In this document: positions 49,135 to 60,841 of the stretch, piece after piece
Layout: every line of letters begins with the position of its first letter
How positions within the stretch are numbered: position 1 is the stretch's first letter
Source: Alisma plantago-aquatica
Taxonomy: Eukaryota > Streptophyta > Magnoliopsida > Alismatales > Alismataceae
Reading direction: 5' to 3'
Assembly (NCBI GenBank): GCA_963693085.1
Contig: OY856409.1
Span: 661,663,591 to 661,727,590 of the forward strand
Length of the DNA stretch: 64,000 bases
Notes under the pieces: generated by a model
Seen by the model: only the letters and a program-made list of their open reading frames with translations
Told to the model about the DNA's origin: nothing
Databases searched by the model: none
Translations under genes and position numbers: made by a program

Positions 49135-50251
49135 TGCAAGAGAGTGTGTGTCCTTGACATCCTGATCCCAAGGTATGGAGGATGGATGCAGTCATGCCTC
49201 AGATTGAGGGTGGTTGAGGCTGTGTCTTAGTTACTTGTATGTGTGATGTGATTGAGGATAGCTACCGGTGTACCTGAGATGATAGGGTTTGTATACCATG
49301 GTTACTGGTGTCCTAACCTATATACTAAGAGTGGACTAGGATTTTTGCAACTTGACTATATATGTCATTGTTGTTGACTCATATTGACCGAGGGGAAGAT
49401 ATCTTAGGATTCCAGCTCTCCTATATCTTGTACGAAACTGAATGGCACTTCACAATGGTCAGTTGGAGTCTGAGTGGTATACCTAAAACTCCCCAGGGCT
49501 TAATAAAAGATGTAATCTAGCCGTGTAGTATATCTACTAGGGTTAAACACAATTCATTAGTTGATAACCCTTGCCTTGTTTCCTATATTCCTAGTTGTTA
49601 TATAATGCAGTAAGCGAAGCCAACTATTTATGTGGTGATAGCTTTGTCTGTTCCTCTAGATATCATGTTAATCAAGCTTGTTGCAATGCTATCTGCTTAA
49701 TCTACTTAACATGTTTATTTAAATAACCTACTGTAATCAATGATCATTGTTGATAGTTATATCTCTCGTTGGGACATGAGTCTCACCTCACGGGTCACCA
49801 CATATTTTTAGGTGATTGTCAGCGACATCATTAAGATCATGGAGGTGAGGAAGAGTAGTTTGGAGAGCAGTAGGAGAAGAAGGTTGGCTAGTAGTTAGAG
49901 TGTCCTAGAGTCATTCCTATACTCTTAGGTGCGGGTAGGGGATGTTTTGTAGATGATATGTATATCGACTTAATTTTTAGGCACTATCTCAATGTTGTAT
50001 ATGGTATGTGTATATGTGAGACCCATCTCTAGTATACAGGTTGTGGCTGATGTCACTGGACAAATATGTAAATACTTGGATTGGTATGTGCTCTCATGTA
50101 GGTTGTTGGACTTATATGTAAACGTTCTTGAACTTGTTGGGGATGTTTAAAATGGTTTTAGTTTACTCTCTTTTCTGGGTATGTGGTTAATTAGAGATCA
50201 ATCATGTGTTTTGTTTTGAGTAATCTAGATTACTGTATCGGGTTGCTTACA
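49135..50251 (+). mobile_element. A3 5' LTR, piece 4 (3' end)
   Basis: It aligns with A1 positions 915-2330 with some deletions: the TCTTAGGATTCC, GGGCTTAATAAAAGA and GTTATATCTCTC blocks and the acceptor-like TATTTTTAG ending at 49811 are all present. It ends GGTTGCTTACA at 50251, six bases before a primer-binding site. Confidence 0.85.
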
Positions 50252-50256
50252 AATGT

Positions 50257-50268
50257 TGGTATCAGATC
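50257..50268 (+). other. A3 primer-binding site (initiator tRNA-Met)
   Basis: TGGTATCAGATC differs at one base from the standard site. It shows that the LTR ending at 50251 belongs to the element whose pol follows. Confidence 0.85.
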
Positions 50269-50369
50269 TTTAGGTTCGCTGAGTTTACAAGGACATAAGA
50301 CTTGGGTTTTGTGTCTATTCTTACTAATCCAACATATCTGGTCATAGCTTATGCTTATGCAGATATGTC

Positions 50370-51592
50370 TGGAGAATGTGAAGAGAATGCAGAGAGTAGC
50401 TATGTTGTGCTAGGAGGTGGTGGTAGGATGCTGATAGATGAGGGTAGAGTGCATGTGATGGGGCCAAAATAGCCCGCAGTGCCTCAGTTTGACCCTACAA
50501 CCATGGCCAATCTAGCTTTCCATTCCATGTTTGGATAACTCATGGCAATGATTACACACTTAAAGGATATATAGGAAACCTACACCTTAACCAAGGACAT
50601 CCACCCTAAAGTGGAATCTTAAGGTTTTAGGAAAACATTTTAGAGGTGAAGCATGTTAGAGCTACTGAGTATGCGAGTACAACAAACCTGAAAGATGCCC
50701 ACAGGTGGTAAATTGAGATTTAGAAGGCATTTAAGATCATGAACATCCTAGATGAGGGTAAGGTGAAGCATGTGGTTTACCTATTGAAGGGTAGTGTTGA
50801 CTGTTGATGGGCCATAGATGAGGAGAAGGGAGTTCTTGTGAGTTGGGAAGAGTTTCAGGGGAAGTTCATAAGCCTCTACTTCTAAGAGACATACCTAGAT
50901 GAGAAAACAACTCATTTTTATAGGTTACACCAAGATTCGACGTCCATCAATGACTACAAGGCAAGGTTTATGGAGCTTTTGAGGCTCTGCCCTCATATGG
51001 CAACATCAGAGAAAGAGAGGATTCAGAGGTTTGAGTTCAGAGTTGTCTATGACAACATCTACTTTGGATAACAAAGAGAGGTTATCTACCTTTGCAAAGT
51101 CCTTAAAAAGGATTGAGAGGTTTACTATTGATAAGTGTAAAGCGAATGCTAAGAAGAGACCAACTCAGTTTTAAGGAAAATCATTTGGTGTCTTCAAGAA
51201 GTCAAGGTTCTCACCATCACAGTACCAATAGTCATAATAGATGTCAACCTTTTCTGAATTGAGATCACCAATATCATCACAATGGTCCCCTAGTATAGGG
51301 AGAGGTCACAACTTTCCGCCAACATGAGCACACATTGGAAAGTGACATGGCCATCAAGGCAATGGTATGATTTGAGAACTTGTCACAAGTGTGGATAGGT
51401 AGGGAATTTGTGGTGGTCTTTCCCTCTGAAGGATGAGGAAGTGACACAACAACCAAGACAGAGTCAATGAAGTTTTTTGTAGTAGCAATATAGCAGTCGT
51501 GGTGGTAGAGGATGCGGACATGCATCATAGGCGGGGTCAACTGGACCAGCTGGCAGAGGAAATGGACAGCAAGATGCGATGGCTAGAGTTGA
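50370..51592 (+). pseudogene. Ty3/gypsy gag of A3, broken
   Basis: Retrotransposon gag homology is readable across several frames: a WEEFQGKFISLYF-like motif at about 50842-50880, a YKARFMELLRLCPHM-like motif at about 50954-51000, and a partial zinc knuckle with CHKCG near 51384-51400, after which an in-frame stop and lost cysteines follow. The tail (about 51545-51592) runs in frame towards protease and is cut by solo LTR G at 51593. Stops occur every few dozen codons. Confidence 0.75.
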
Positions 51593-54500
51593 TGTAACAT
51601 ATTCGAATCTAGGTATATCGATTAACACTCCCTTCTTCGAGCCCCCCTATTCAATTATGCTAATAACTGATTCACAATGCAGTAGGAACAACCAGAGCTA
51701 AACAATATCATGGATTTGTGAATGTTACTTATATATTGTAAAATAACCCTAATAAATTCATAAAAGGACTTAGTGTACAAATATAGACAAATAGTAGGTT
51801 TCACACTAGTTGGACACTTCATAGTACACCTAGAATTATAAAATAAAGTAAATCAAGTTAATATGTGTCATAGTGTCACAGTCGAGTAATTTAGAGAAGT
51901 AAATACATTAAGTGTAGGCTTAATACATGGACATTTAAAACTAATTCCAAACATATTCAAAAGGAAATTTTGATCTCAAAATCGGATTCCTCACCTTTTA
52001 ATTAATCAACATACCAATTTTCAACTAAAATGGATATTAAATAACTACTTAATTTAACTAGGAAAGAAAAACACAAATTGATTAGCAAACCACTAATGTT
52101 CCATGCATTCAATCTTGATTCTTCTTGTGATGCGGTTCTTTACTTCCCTATGGCCCACGACCACAGATTTGACCGACTGGGTTCATTTTTGAACCGGTCC
52201 GGTGGATTTGGCAATCTATGTATCATCTTGCTCCTCTAAAAATCCCTCCATGCGCGAAGCAGACTGGGGTAATGATCTTCAATCCCATTTTCTCTCCCTG
52301 ATAGATGCTTTCACATGTTCATCCTCCTGGCTACTCCTTCATCTGTGAGCGAGTCTTTCAGGTAACCTCCACTCACCTTGCCATCTCCTTCCTTCCTCTT
52401 CCTCCCTGCTTCTCTTGCTCATTTATTTTTCATCTCCCCTATGAATCCAATGATACTCGAGTCTGCCACCACTCATGTGGTACCACACCCAACTACTGAC
52501 CTTCCCTCCTTTAACCTTCACCCTCCTTACACCACCACCCATGAATGTAAGACTTCTCCACCATAGCCTCAGCTTCAACAGACCCACATGTTCCACCTAC
52601 CTAGCCACCCCACGTCCTCTTCTCCTCCGTGGACCCTGCTAGCGGAAATGATACACCTACAAACTCACAACCGGTGATGGTGCTACAGATCCATAGATCA
52701 TGAAGGGTCATGCCACCACCATCAGAAGTTCTCCAATCGTCACCAGCACTAGATGCTCTCCTTTCCCATCTCCCTAGGTGCCATGTGGCCATGGAAACAA
52801 AGCACCACCTCCTACAACAACTATCCGCTTTTGCATTGTCATGCTACCTCACATCCAGATCATAGCCCTGGCCGCCTTCCTATTCTTATCTTATCTTCTT
52901 TCTTCAACCCTGGACCTTCCATATCCCTGCTAAATCTGGTGCCCTCCATCTCTCCAACTGTTCACCTGCTACCATTGCGTAGGGCATTTCTATCAGGCAC
53001 CCATAGCCACCAATAGATCACCACTATTGTGGTTGCCTCCTCATCCTTCTTCCTCCATGTTGGTGGTTTATAGACTCCATTAATGGTTCTATGCCCAATG
53101 TCCATCCCATGTATCCACACCATGTTAACACCCCCTTGACATCTTCAACTAGATATGCAAACCATCACATCAACCACATGTGTAATGCATTCATATGAGT
53201 CTCAATTTTCCCTAGTCTCTGTACCAAAGGAGAGGATTTAGTCCATCTATAGAGCTTACTTGAAGTTTGATTCATCTAAAAAAACATCCGCTGAATTCCA
53301 GTAAGAATCTTCTTCAGTTTTCAGTATGACTATGGCCATAGCAAGTCAATTAAGGATACTAATACATATAACAATTACTACATCAGGGAATTACAATGAT
53401 AGTAACCTTAATATCTCAGTTACATGGTACATATATGGAACTATACCTATATCAATTATTAGGAATTTATAATCCAATTGCACCCTATCCTACTAACGAA
53501 ATTCATATTTGTACTAGGGTATTTACACTAGTATAAAACAAGTTAGCAATCCTATTGATATTCCCAGTAAACCTAATATACACGATTAGTCATTAATGTG
53601 ATATGTAATGTTAAGTAAGATGATAATACTTTGATTTTTACCATAGTTATGCAATATCTATGCGGCTAACTAGATCATCGATCACATCTTATAATATGTG
53701 TATCATTAACTATAACTGCAAAATACATTAGGGCCTTAAAATCCTACATATAGATACTAAGTATATCTTGGACAACTTTATGGTAATTAATGAGTCAAAT
53801 AAATCCATACATTAACATCTTATTTGAATGAGTTTTATAAAAGCCGACTCTACTTAAGGGATAATAATGTGGAGTATGTATGTGACCCTAGTTGACTAAA
53901 CTCAAACTATATGCTATATAAAGAGAGGATATCATTACAAGATCTAAAGAAGGAATTCAAACTATTACCCACACTTATGTAAACTAAACATACTTAGATT
54001 CACACAATTTAAGATGGATCTTAGAACTATAATATATACATTTAACAGATCACATGTTCACTTAATAAGATTAAAATCCCTAACGTGCCTTTAGGTGATC
54101 AGAATAGGGGTAAGAACAATATGTATAACTATACTAGAAATGTATACACAAGTTTGCTTTGGCTTGGCTAACATACCAAATATGTTTCTAGGATGAAAAC
54201 TCAAACTCATGGACCAAGTATATAGATTGAGTTAAAGATTTAGTTGTGAAGACCAGGTATGTACATCCTCTATTTTATTTTGGGTATTATTTGACTTAAA
54301 CCTAATTCTTTTAATGAGGCATCTCTTGAATATCAATTCTACTTGAAACTCAATTGTTGGACATTCATATTTCCCTTATTTGAGTTCATTTAAATTCATG
54401 TGATTATTGAATTATTTTGTATAATGGGTCTTTGGACCCCTCCTTCTATGATTGTGTTTTCATGTGTAATTGACTGAGATGATATTCTTGCCTCTCTATT

Positions 54501-55282
54501 CTATGCATGCTACATGTTTGACTAGGATATCTAGAATAGTAGTACTTTTATACAACCATACTTATAAAGGGTGTGTGTATTCTGTCTGGGGTGTGCGTTT
54601 CCACCCTTATTTCTTTTAGGCCATGATCCTATGGTGTTATGGCCCTATTTTAGGTATATTTAGTCAACATTGTTATGCATGCAAAATGGTTCAAAATCAC
54701 TATTGTGGAAAGATACTTTTGTTGTCATTCTTGTAATCTAAATTTTAATATGCTTCATTTCTCTTGGTATATATCTCTTGAACTTTCCTAATTGCAAATA
54801 GCCCCCTTCATGTGGGAACATCTCCTTTTGCACTTATAACCCCATATAATGCCCAAAGTGCTTATTACGTGTACATACTCAACTCTATGCTGACCTCTAT
54901 TTTTGTTTCCTATATTCTGGGTGATGTTTCCTTTCCTCCTAGGTTTAGGTACATTAGAAGGTAAGGACGCAAGAAGATCTTTTACAGGGTATTCGACCTA
55001 AGGATAGCTTGGAATGGCTAGGTTACTCTCTACTAATGGCTTTTATAATAGTTAGTTCAAGTTTTTGCAATATCACCTTTTATGGTGATGAGCAATTGTA
55101 TAATGATACACACTATACTTTGTAATAGTTTTGCTTGCCCTACTTATTCATTATCTTGATATGTTATATATACCATTTGGGAAATAGTTGAATACCTCCT
55201 TTCTTCCTTTTATGGAATATGATGGTTTTATATTTATCCAATCAGTGAAGAGTGGACCCCCTATCATTTCCCACTTTTTATA
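51593..55282 (+). mobile_element. Solo LTR G (family not identified) in the A3 gag-protease linker
   Basis: This 3690-bp insertion starts TGTAACATATTCG and ends CCACTTTTTATA (expected CA changed to TA), with GTTGA duplicated at 51588-51592 and 55283-55287. Removing it joins ...ARVD to AMSQSK... in one frame, as expected of a gypsy gag-protease linker. Layout: AT-rich start, a possible TATA (CTCTAAAAAT, about 52235), a CT/GC-rich leader (52260-53110), an AT-rich remainder and a pyrimidine-rich CTTTCCTCCTAG ending at 54942. The short open frames at 52305-53016 lie in the leader. A few GACCGACTGG/ACCGGTCCGG motifs lie at 52170-52205. No primer site or coding domain was seen. Confidence 0.72.
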
Positions 55283-55989
55283 GTTGATGCTATGAGTCAG
55301 TCAAAGGGAGTGGTCAATCCACATGTTGTGATAGGTCAGATGGAACATTTTCATTCTGACTTATCTGCTTCTTCTTTATATCTATTTTGGTTGACTCCAG
55401 TGTGACACACTCTTTTCTCACCAGAGAGGTGATAAGTAGTTGTTATCTGCCTGTTTGTAGTAGATCTCATAACCTCTTGCTAGAAACCCCTTTAGTTGGT
55501 TCTGCTGAGTTGTGAGAGGTGTGTCCGTCTTGCGTTCTTTCTTTCTTAGGATACATCATTCAAGTGGATTGTGTGACACTTGACATCCGAGGATTCAATG
55601 TGATCCTAGAGGTGGATACCCTGGAGAAGTACAAGGTTTTTTTGGACTATAGTTCCAAGGTGGTGATGTTCTATGATGGAGATGTTTCTTGGACTTTCCA
55701 AGGAGATAGGAAGATTCTTCCTATCTTTCTGGTGTTGGCTGTGATAGAACATAAATTGATGATACAAGGGTGTGAGGCCTTCTTGGCACATGTTTTCAAT
55801 ACCAAAAGGAGAGGTCCTAGCATCCAGGAGGTACCCATAGTACGAGAGTTTGAGGATGTATTTCCAGAGGAGTTTCCTATTCTTCCACCTCCTAGAGAGA
55901 TTGATAGATCAATCTTGTTCCTGGAATACAACCTATTGCTTAGTCACCTTATAGGATGGCACCGGTAGAGATGTAGGAGTTGAAGAAAT
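55283..55989 (+). pseudogene. A3 protease region
   Basis: The aspartic protease active-site stretch reads ILVDSSVTHSF at about 55384-55416, with serine where glycine follows the catalytic aspartate in active enzymes. One long open segment (55519-55968) has the family's LGYIIQVDCV-like strand, the LEVDTLEKYKVFLDYSSKVV motif and the EFEDVFPEE box that precedes RT. Frameshifts lie between the active-site stretch and this segment and again after 55968. Confidence 0.75.
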
Positions 55990-57420
55990 AGTTGTAGGAT
56001 TTTCTAGATAAGGGCTTCATAAAACTGAGTACTTCCTTTTGGGATGCTCCCATGTTGTTTGTGATGAATAAGGATGGACCTATCAGGCTTTGCATAGACT
56101 ATCGATGGTTGAATAAGGTTATAGTGAAGAACAAGCACCCATTGTCAAGGATGGATGACCTGTTTGATCAATAAAGATGTGAGACAATGTTCTCCAAGAT
56201 AGACTTGAGGTTAGGATATCTCTAGTTGAGGATCAAAAATTCTGATATATCTAAGACTGCTTTTTGGACTAGGTATGGTCACATGAGTTCATGGTTATGT
56301 CATTTGGGCCAACCAATGCACTGACAACTTTCATGGATTTAATGAACTAGGTGTTCAAAGCATATATGGATCATTTTGTGGTGGTGTTTATAGATGACAT
56401 CTTTATATACTTCAGGGACAGTCAACAACATGGGCATCATCTTTGCCATGCACTAATGTTGTTGAGGCAACACTGAATGTATGCCAAGTTCAACAAGTGT
56501 GAGTTCTAGTTGACTGAGATGTCCTTTCTTGGTCATGCCATATATTCTAAGGATGTTTGTGTTGACCCTAATAAGGTAGAGTTTGAGATGGAATGGTAGA
56601 ATTCCAAGACACCAACTGAAGTATGAAGCTTCCTAAATTTGGATGGTTACTCCAGGAGATTCATTAAGAATTTTAGTGTTGTAGTGTTACCCCTAACCAA
56701 GTTGACTAGGAAAGGTGTTCTTTTTGTCTGGTTTGACAAGTGGTGGCGTTCTTTCCACGAGATGAAGGAGAATTTGACTAGTGCCCCATTGTTAGTGATA
56801 CTAGAGCAAGGTAAATGTTACATCCTCTTTTGTGATGCTTCATAGAATGATTTGGGATGTGCATTGATGTAGGACAAGAACATGATCTCTTTTGCTTTGT
56901 AACAACTTTAGAAACACGAGGAGAACTACCAGACACATGACCTGGAGCTAGCAGTTGTGGTTCATGCCCTAAATATGTGTAGGCACTATCTATATGGAAA
57001 CCTTCAGTACATCTTCTCAAAGAAGGAGCTGAACATGAGGCAGAGGAGATGGATGGAGCTGATCAAAGACTATGACTGCACGACAGACTACCATCATGGG
57101 AAGGTGAATGTGATGGATGATGCTTTGAGCAGGAAGTCATCTTCTTCATTATCAACAAATAAGGCACAATTACACTCCATGGTGTGTCACAAGAGAGACA
57201 CACAATGTCGCTTTTCCAGATGAATGTACAGTTGGAGGTTTGTTTGTTAGCAGGGCTGCTAGAACATTTGTAGGCTTAGCTGATGTTGATACAACATATC
57301 ACAAATCCTCAAAAGAATGTTTCCATGATACAAAATATCAGGTCAAATTTTGGCAGCAGGAAGTATGATGAATTCCATGAGTCAGATGATGAGACAATTT
57401 TCTTCCATAATAGGGTAGTA
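55990..57420 (+). pseudogene. A3 reverse transcriptase and RNase H, broken
   Basis: RT motifs occur in order but in shifting frames. [14 protein letters not shown] motif is near 56036-56064, [11 protein letters not shown] near 56088-56120, and FSKIDL near 56190-56208. The catalytic box FIDD is intact at 56387-56398. RNase H shows an FCDAS motif near 56830-56844 and a [13 protein letters not shown] stretch from about 56936. The segment that normally carries the DHKSL motif is shortened where the sequence jumps to [11 protein letters not shown] (about 57020). The tail DALSRKS (about 57119-57139) closes RNase H. At least a dozen stops are present. Confidence 0.8.
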
Positions 57421-58222
57421 GTTCTAGATGTTGATGTCCTGAGGGAGATAGTACTTGAGGAGGCTCATTCCTTGATGTATGTGATGCATCTTGATAGTAC
57501 AAAGATGTACCACAATCTGAAATATTTGTACTAGTGGCTAGGTCTGAAGCGTGATGTGGCAGAGTTTGTTGCTAAATGTCCAATTTGTTAGCAAGTCAAG
57601 GCCGAGCATCAGATCCTACAGGGACATTACAACCTTTATTGATACCACAATGGAAATGAGATCATATAGCCATGGACTTTGTGTTTGGTCTTCCTATGAC
57701 AGCCAAAGGTCATGATTCCATTAGGGTGATAGTTGACCAGTTGACTGAGCCAACTCACTTCTTTCCAGTAAGGATGACTTACACAACTAAAAGTTGGCAC
57801 AAATATATGTTGATCAAAAGATCGTCTGCATGGTATTCCTGTTATCATAGTATTTGACAGAGGTCCTCAATTCACGAATAGGTTTTAGGAACATCTGGAT
57901 ACAACTTTTGGGACACAATTGAGGTTTAGTACTACATTCCACCCATAGATAGATGGTCAGTTAGAGAGGACCATTTAGACGTTGGAGGAACTTTTGAGAG
58001 AGTGTGTTCTATAGTTTCTTGGCAGTTGAAGTGCATTTGAGTTTGATTGAGTTTTCCTACAACAACAATTATTAGAGGAGTATAGACATGGCGCCCTATG
58101 AGACTTTGTAGAGGAGACGTTGTCTGTCCCCTCTATGTTGGTATGAGGTAGGTGAGTATCAGATTTTGAGTCATAAGTTAGTACAACAGACTATAGAGAA
58201 GATTTAGGTGATACAACAATAG
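57421..58222 (+). pseudogene. A3 integrase, zinc-binding and catalytic core, broken
   Basis: The HHCC finger is partly readable: an H-containing YVMHLDSTKMYH segment (about 57478-57520) and CPIC (about 57577-57590). All three residues of the D,D-35-E triad can be located: D in MDFVFGLP at 57675-57677, D in VFDRGPQF at 57856-57858, and E in DGQLERT at 57964-57966. The first lies in a different frame from the other two. Several stops interrupt the core, and a frameshift separates it from the C-terminal segment. Confidence 0.8.
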
Positions 58223-58708
58223 TTGAAAGCATGCCAAGATAGACAGAAGTCATATGTTGATAACTGTCATAGACCGTTGGAGTTCCAAGTTGGAGACTGT
58301 ATGTATCTCAAGGTTTCCCCTTGGAGTGGTGTGTTGAGGTTTAGTAAGAACGGTAAGTTAGCTCCTAGGTTTATGGGACCATACCCTATCTTGGCATGTG
58401 TTGGAAAGATGGCATACATGTTGGAGTTACCTCTAGAGTTACACATGTTTCATACTGTCTTTCATGTTTCCAAGTTGAGGAAGTGTCACCTAGATATAGA
58501 GCAAACATTGCATCCAGTGGAGGTTGAGTTGGAGGAGGATGTTTCCTATGTCGGGGGTCCTGTGTTCATCCTAGATAAGCATGTGCAAAGGTTGAATAGG
58601 AAGGATATACCTTTAGTGAAGGTTTTGTGGCATCACCATGACATGAATGAAGATATGTGGGAGTTAGAGGATGAGATACGTAGGAAGTACCCATCTTTGT
58701 TTGTGTAG
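58223..58708 (+). pseudogene. A3 integrase C-terminal domain and chromodomain-like tail (open 161-codon segment)
   Basis: In the intact protein this part binds DNA and, through the chromodomain, may guide integration to chromatin. The segment has FQVGDCMYLKVSPW (about residues 21-34), KLAPRFMGPYPIL (49-61) and HTVFHVSKLRKCH (79-91), then a tail ending WELEDEIRRKYPSLF, the usual end of Tekay/Del-type chromovirus pol. It stays open for 161 codons while everything upstream is broken. The first Met is internal to pol, not a true start. Confidence 0.85.
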
Positions 58709-58710
58709 GG

Positions 58711-58744
58711 TTTGAGGGGCGAATTCCTGTTAGGGGCTTATGGT
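58711..58744 (+). other. A3 polypurine tract region
   Basis: TTTGAGGGGCGAATTCC and TTAGGGGCTTATGGT lie between the pol stop and the LTR start. They match the region before the LTR in A1 and, on the minus strand, in B. Confidence 0.75.
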
Positions 58745-59105
58745 TGTAAGACCCCTGACCTTACTTTATAGTTGAACATGCTTTATTAACATAATTTAAT
58801 GCTTAAATCCTTAATAAAACCCTAATATATGCTTTGATATCATGTGTCAAAGCTAAGTTTCAATTTTGATCCAGTTTGGACACTATTTGAGAAAGTTTTA
58901 CTATATATGTTCTTTTAAGGGCTTTTATGCAGTTATCCCATATCTAGGTTTTTTCTTGTAATTTGACACATTCTTGTTGTGCCTCATGATTTTTCATATC
59001 ATGTTTGATATATTTGTACCTTGGGGCACCTTGTTTCACCTTGATTTAATGGTGACACCTAACCTTGTGTTGAGATTAGGATTTCCTCACCTAGATGCCC
59101 TAACT
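58745..59105 (+). mobile_element. A3 3' LTR, truncated
   Basis: It begins TGTAAGACCCCTGACC and aligns with 5601-5945 of A1 and 6015-6370 of H. Homology stops after GATGCCCTAAC, at about 59105. The rest of the LTR is absent from the window; it may continue beyond a nested insertion to the right or may have been deleted. Confidence 0.85.
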
Positions 59106-60838
59106 GACCATTAATACCCTCAGCCCCTAATTGCCCTAGGAATGCCTAATCTAAAAACCTAGACTTTATTAGACTCTAATTGAATTGAACCTAATCCCTA
59201 ACCCAATTGAACCTTGTAAGGGTAGTAGGGGGTGTTAGGGACTAGTTCCCCTATACACAACCTAGCATATCGATGGCCAGTTAGTAGCTTAGGTTAATTC
59301 ATTAGACTCTAACTTGTTGTTTGGTTTGGATAATTTAAATGGAATCATAATGTTCATATGTCACCCCCAGCTTAAGTGATAAGTTCATACCCCTAAACAG
59401 CCCATACCCCTCTTTATTGCTTAAAACCCTAGTCTTGTGCTTGCTTGGCTTAGTTAGCTCTTTCCTTGCTTAGTTAGCTTCTTGCATTGTTCTTTCCTTG
59501 TTTATGTTAATTTGGCTCTTTAATTTCTCTTTTGCTTCTCTTTGCTTGCCTTAGTGTAATTTTCCTTTTCATACCTAGTTGAATCCTTTCCTTCTTGTTT
59601 AGCCTTACTCTAACCTAGGGTTAACTTAGATTTCATTCTTGCCTTTTAATTGCTTGCTTGTCCATAATAGTTTAACAATCAAAACAACCTTCAAACCCTT
59701 AACCCTAGTCTTCGCAGTAGGAACCTAGCAAAACTAAACCTAGCTCTAGTGCCCCCTCTTCTCCTTGTGGATTGACCCTATACTTGCAACCTTCCTATAC
59801 TATGACACGACCTCGTACACTTGCGGGTGTAGTTGTTTTAGTGTGAGTAGGAGTTAAGTTAGGTTTTATAAATATCAAAAGTTAATACACCATGTGTGTT
59901 CTGATCTCATGGGGCACACTTAATCGAGTCAAATAGGCTAGTGTGTAGCACCTCTGGTATGGTATTGATTGAAATGGTTGTCATGTATGATATGTTGCTT
60001 GAATTTCCATACTTATGGCTATGAACACCTACAAACATAATATAGATGTTCCATCATAAGATAGCTCATAAACCACTTGGTGGTAGAGTGCATGCATAAT
60101 GATCACAAACCACTTGGTGGTAGATCATATGATGTTTGTATAATGATCACAAACCACTTGGTGGTAGATCGTAAGTCCTAAAGACGTCAAAGCCACTTGG
60201 TGGCAGACACACGAGATGTATGATGGAAATGTGCTTAAAATATGTGTTCTCTTTTGTTAACGAACATCTTTGTGAAAGTATATGCTTTTTCTTATATTTT
60301 TTTAATGCTGCCAAGTATTAGTTTTATCTTATTGCCAAGATATGATGAGAGGTAAATAAAAGACACGTAGGCATACTCAGTACAATATTCTTGAATAGTG
60401 TGCTGACGTGTACCATATGTAATCTTTTGTTTAGGTTGTGGTTATACCCTTGAAGATCTAGGATAGTTGAGAGTTGTGTGGCGAGTTGATGTACATGTGG
60501 ACATGTTGTCTTAAGATCCTGTAGTTTAGTGGTAGTACATGTATATGTATAAGTTGTTGTTCAATATATAATATCAAATGTTGTAACAATTCATGTTGTA
60601 ATTATATGTTGAATGGTGAACATGTGTGTATGGTTTTATTATTGTTCATGTACATGTGCTACTGATTGTTTCCTTCTGACTCCCTTGATTTTCTTCTTCT
60701 TATCCTTGTGTGGGATGTTTAAATTGGGATTCTCGCTGAGGTGAGGGTTTCAATTTAGACGTCGCATATTAGATTAAGTTTTAGAAAATCTGAGGACATC
60801 ACAATGGGCTTGAATCATTGTGAGTTGGAGATGTCACA
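59106..60838 (+). mobile_element. Unclassified LTR-like block between A3 and E
   Basis: This 1.7-kb, AT-rich stretch has no open frame of note. Its end (TTGGAGATGTCACA at 60825-60838) looks like the 3' end of a gypsy LTR, and a CTTCTTCTTATCC leader-like stretch precedes it. No convincing start or target duplication was found: the left junction is to the A3 LTR and the right junction is to E gag, so at least one side has been rearranged. It contains four copies of a short repeat at 60071-60207. Confidence 0.4.
60071..60207 (+). repeat. Four-copy AACCACTTGGTGGTAG repeat
   Basis: Copies start at 60071, 60108, 60152 and 60191, spaced 37-44 bp. Each centres on CCACTTGGTGG, a near-palindrome. The spacers share GATCA and ATAATGATCAC words. 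Confidence 0.75.
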
Positions 60839-60841
60839 CCA

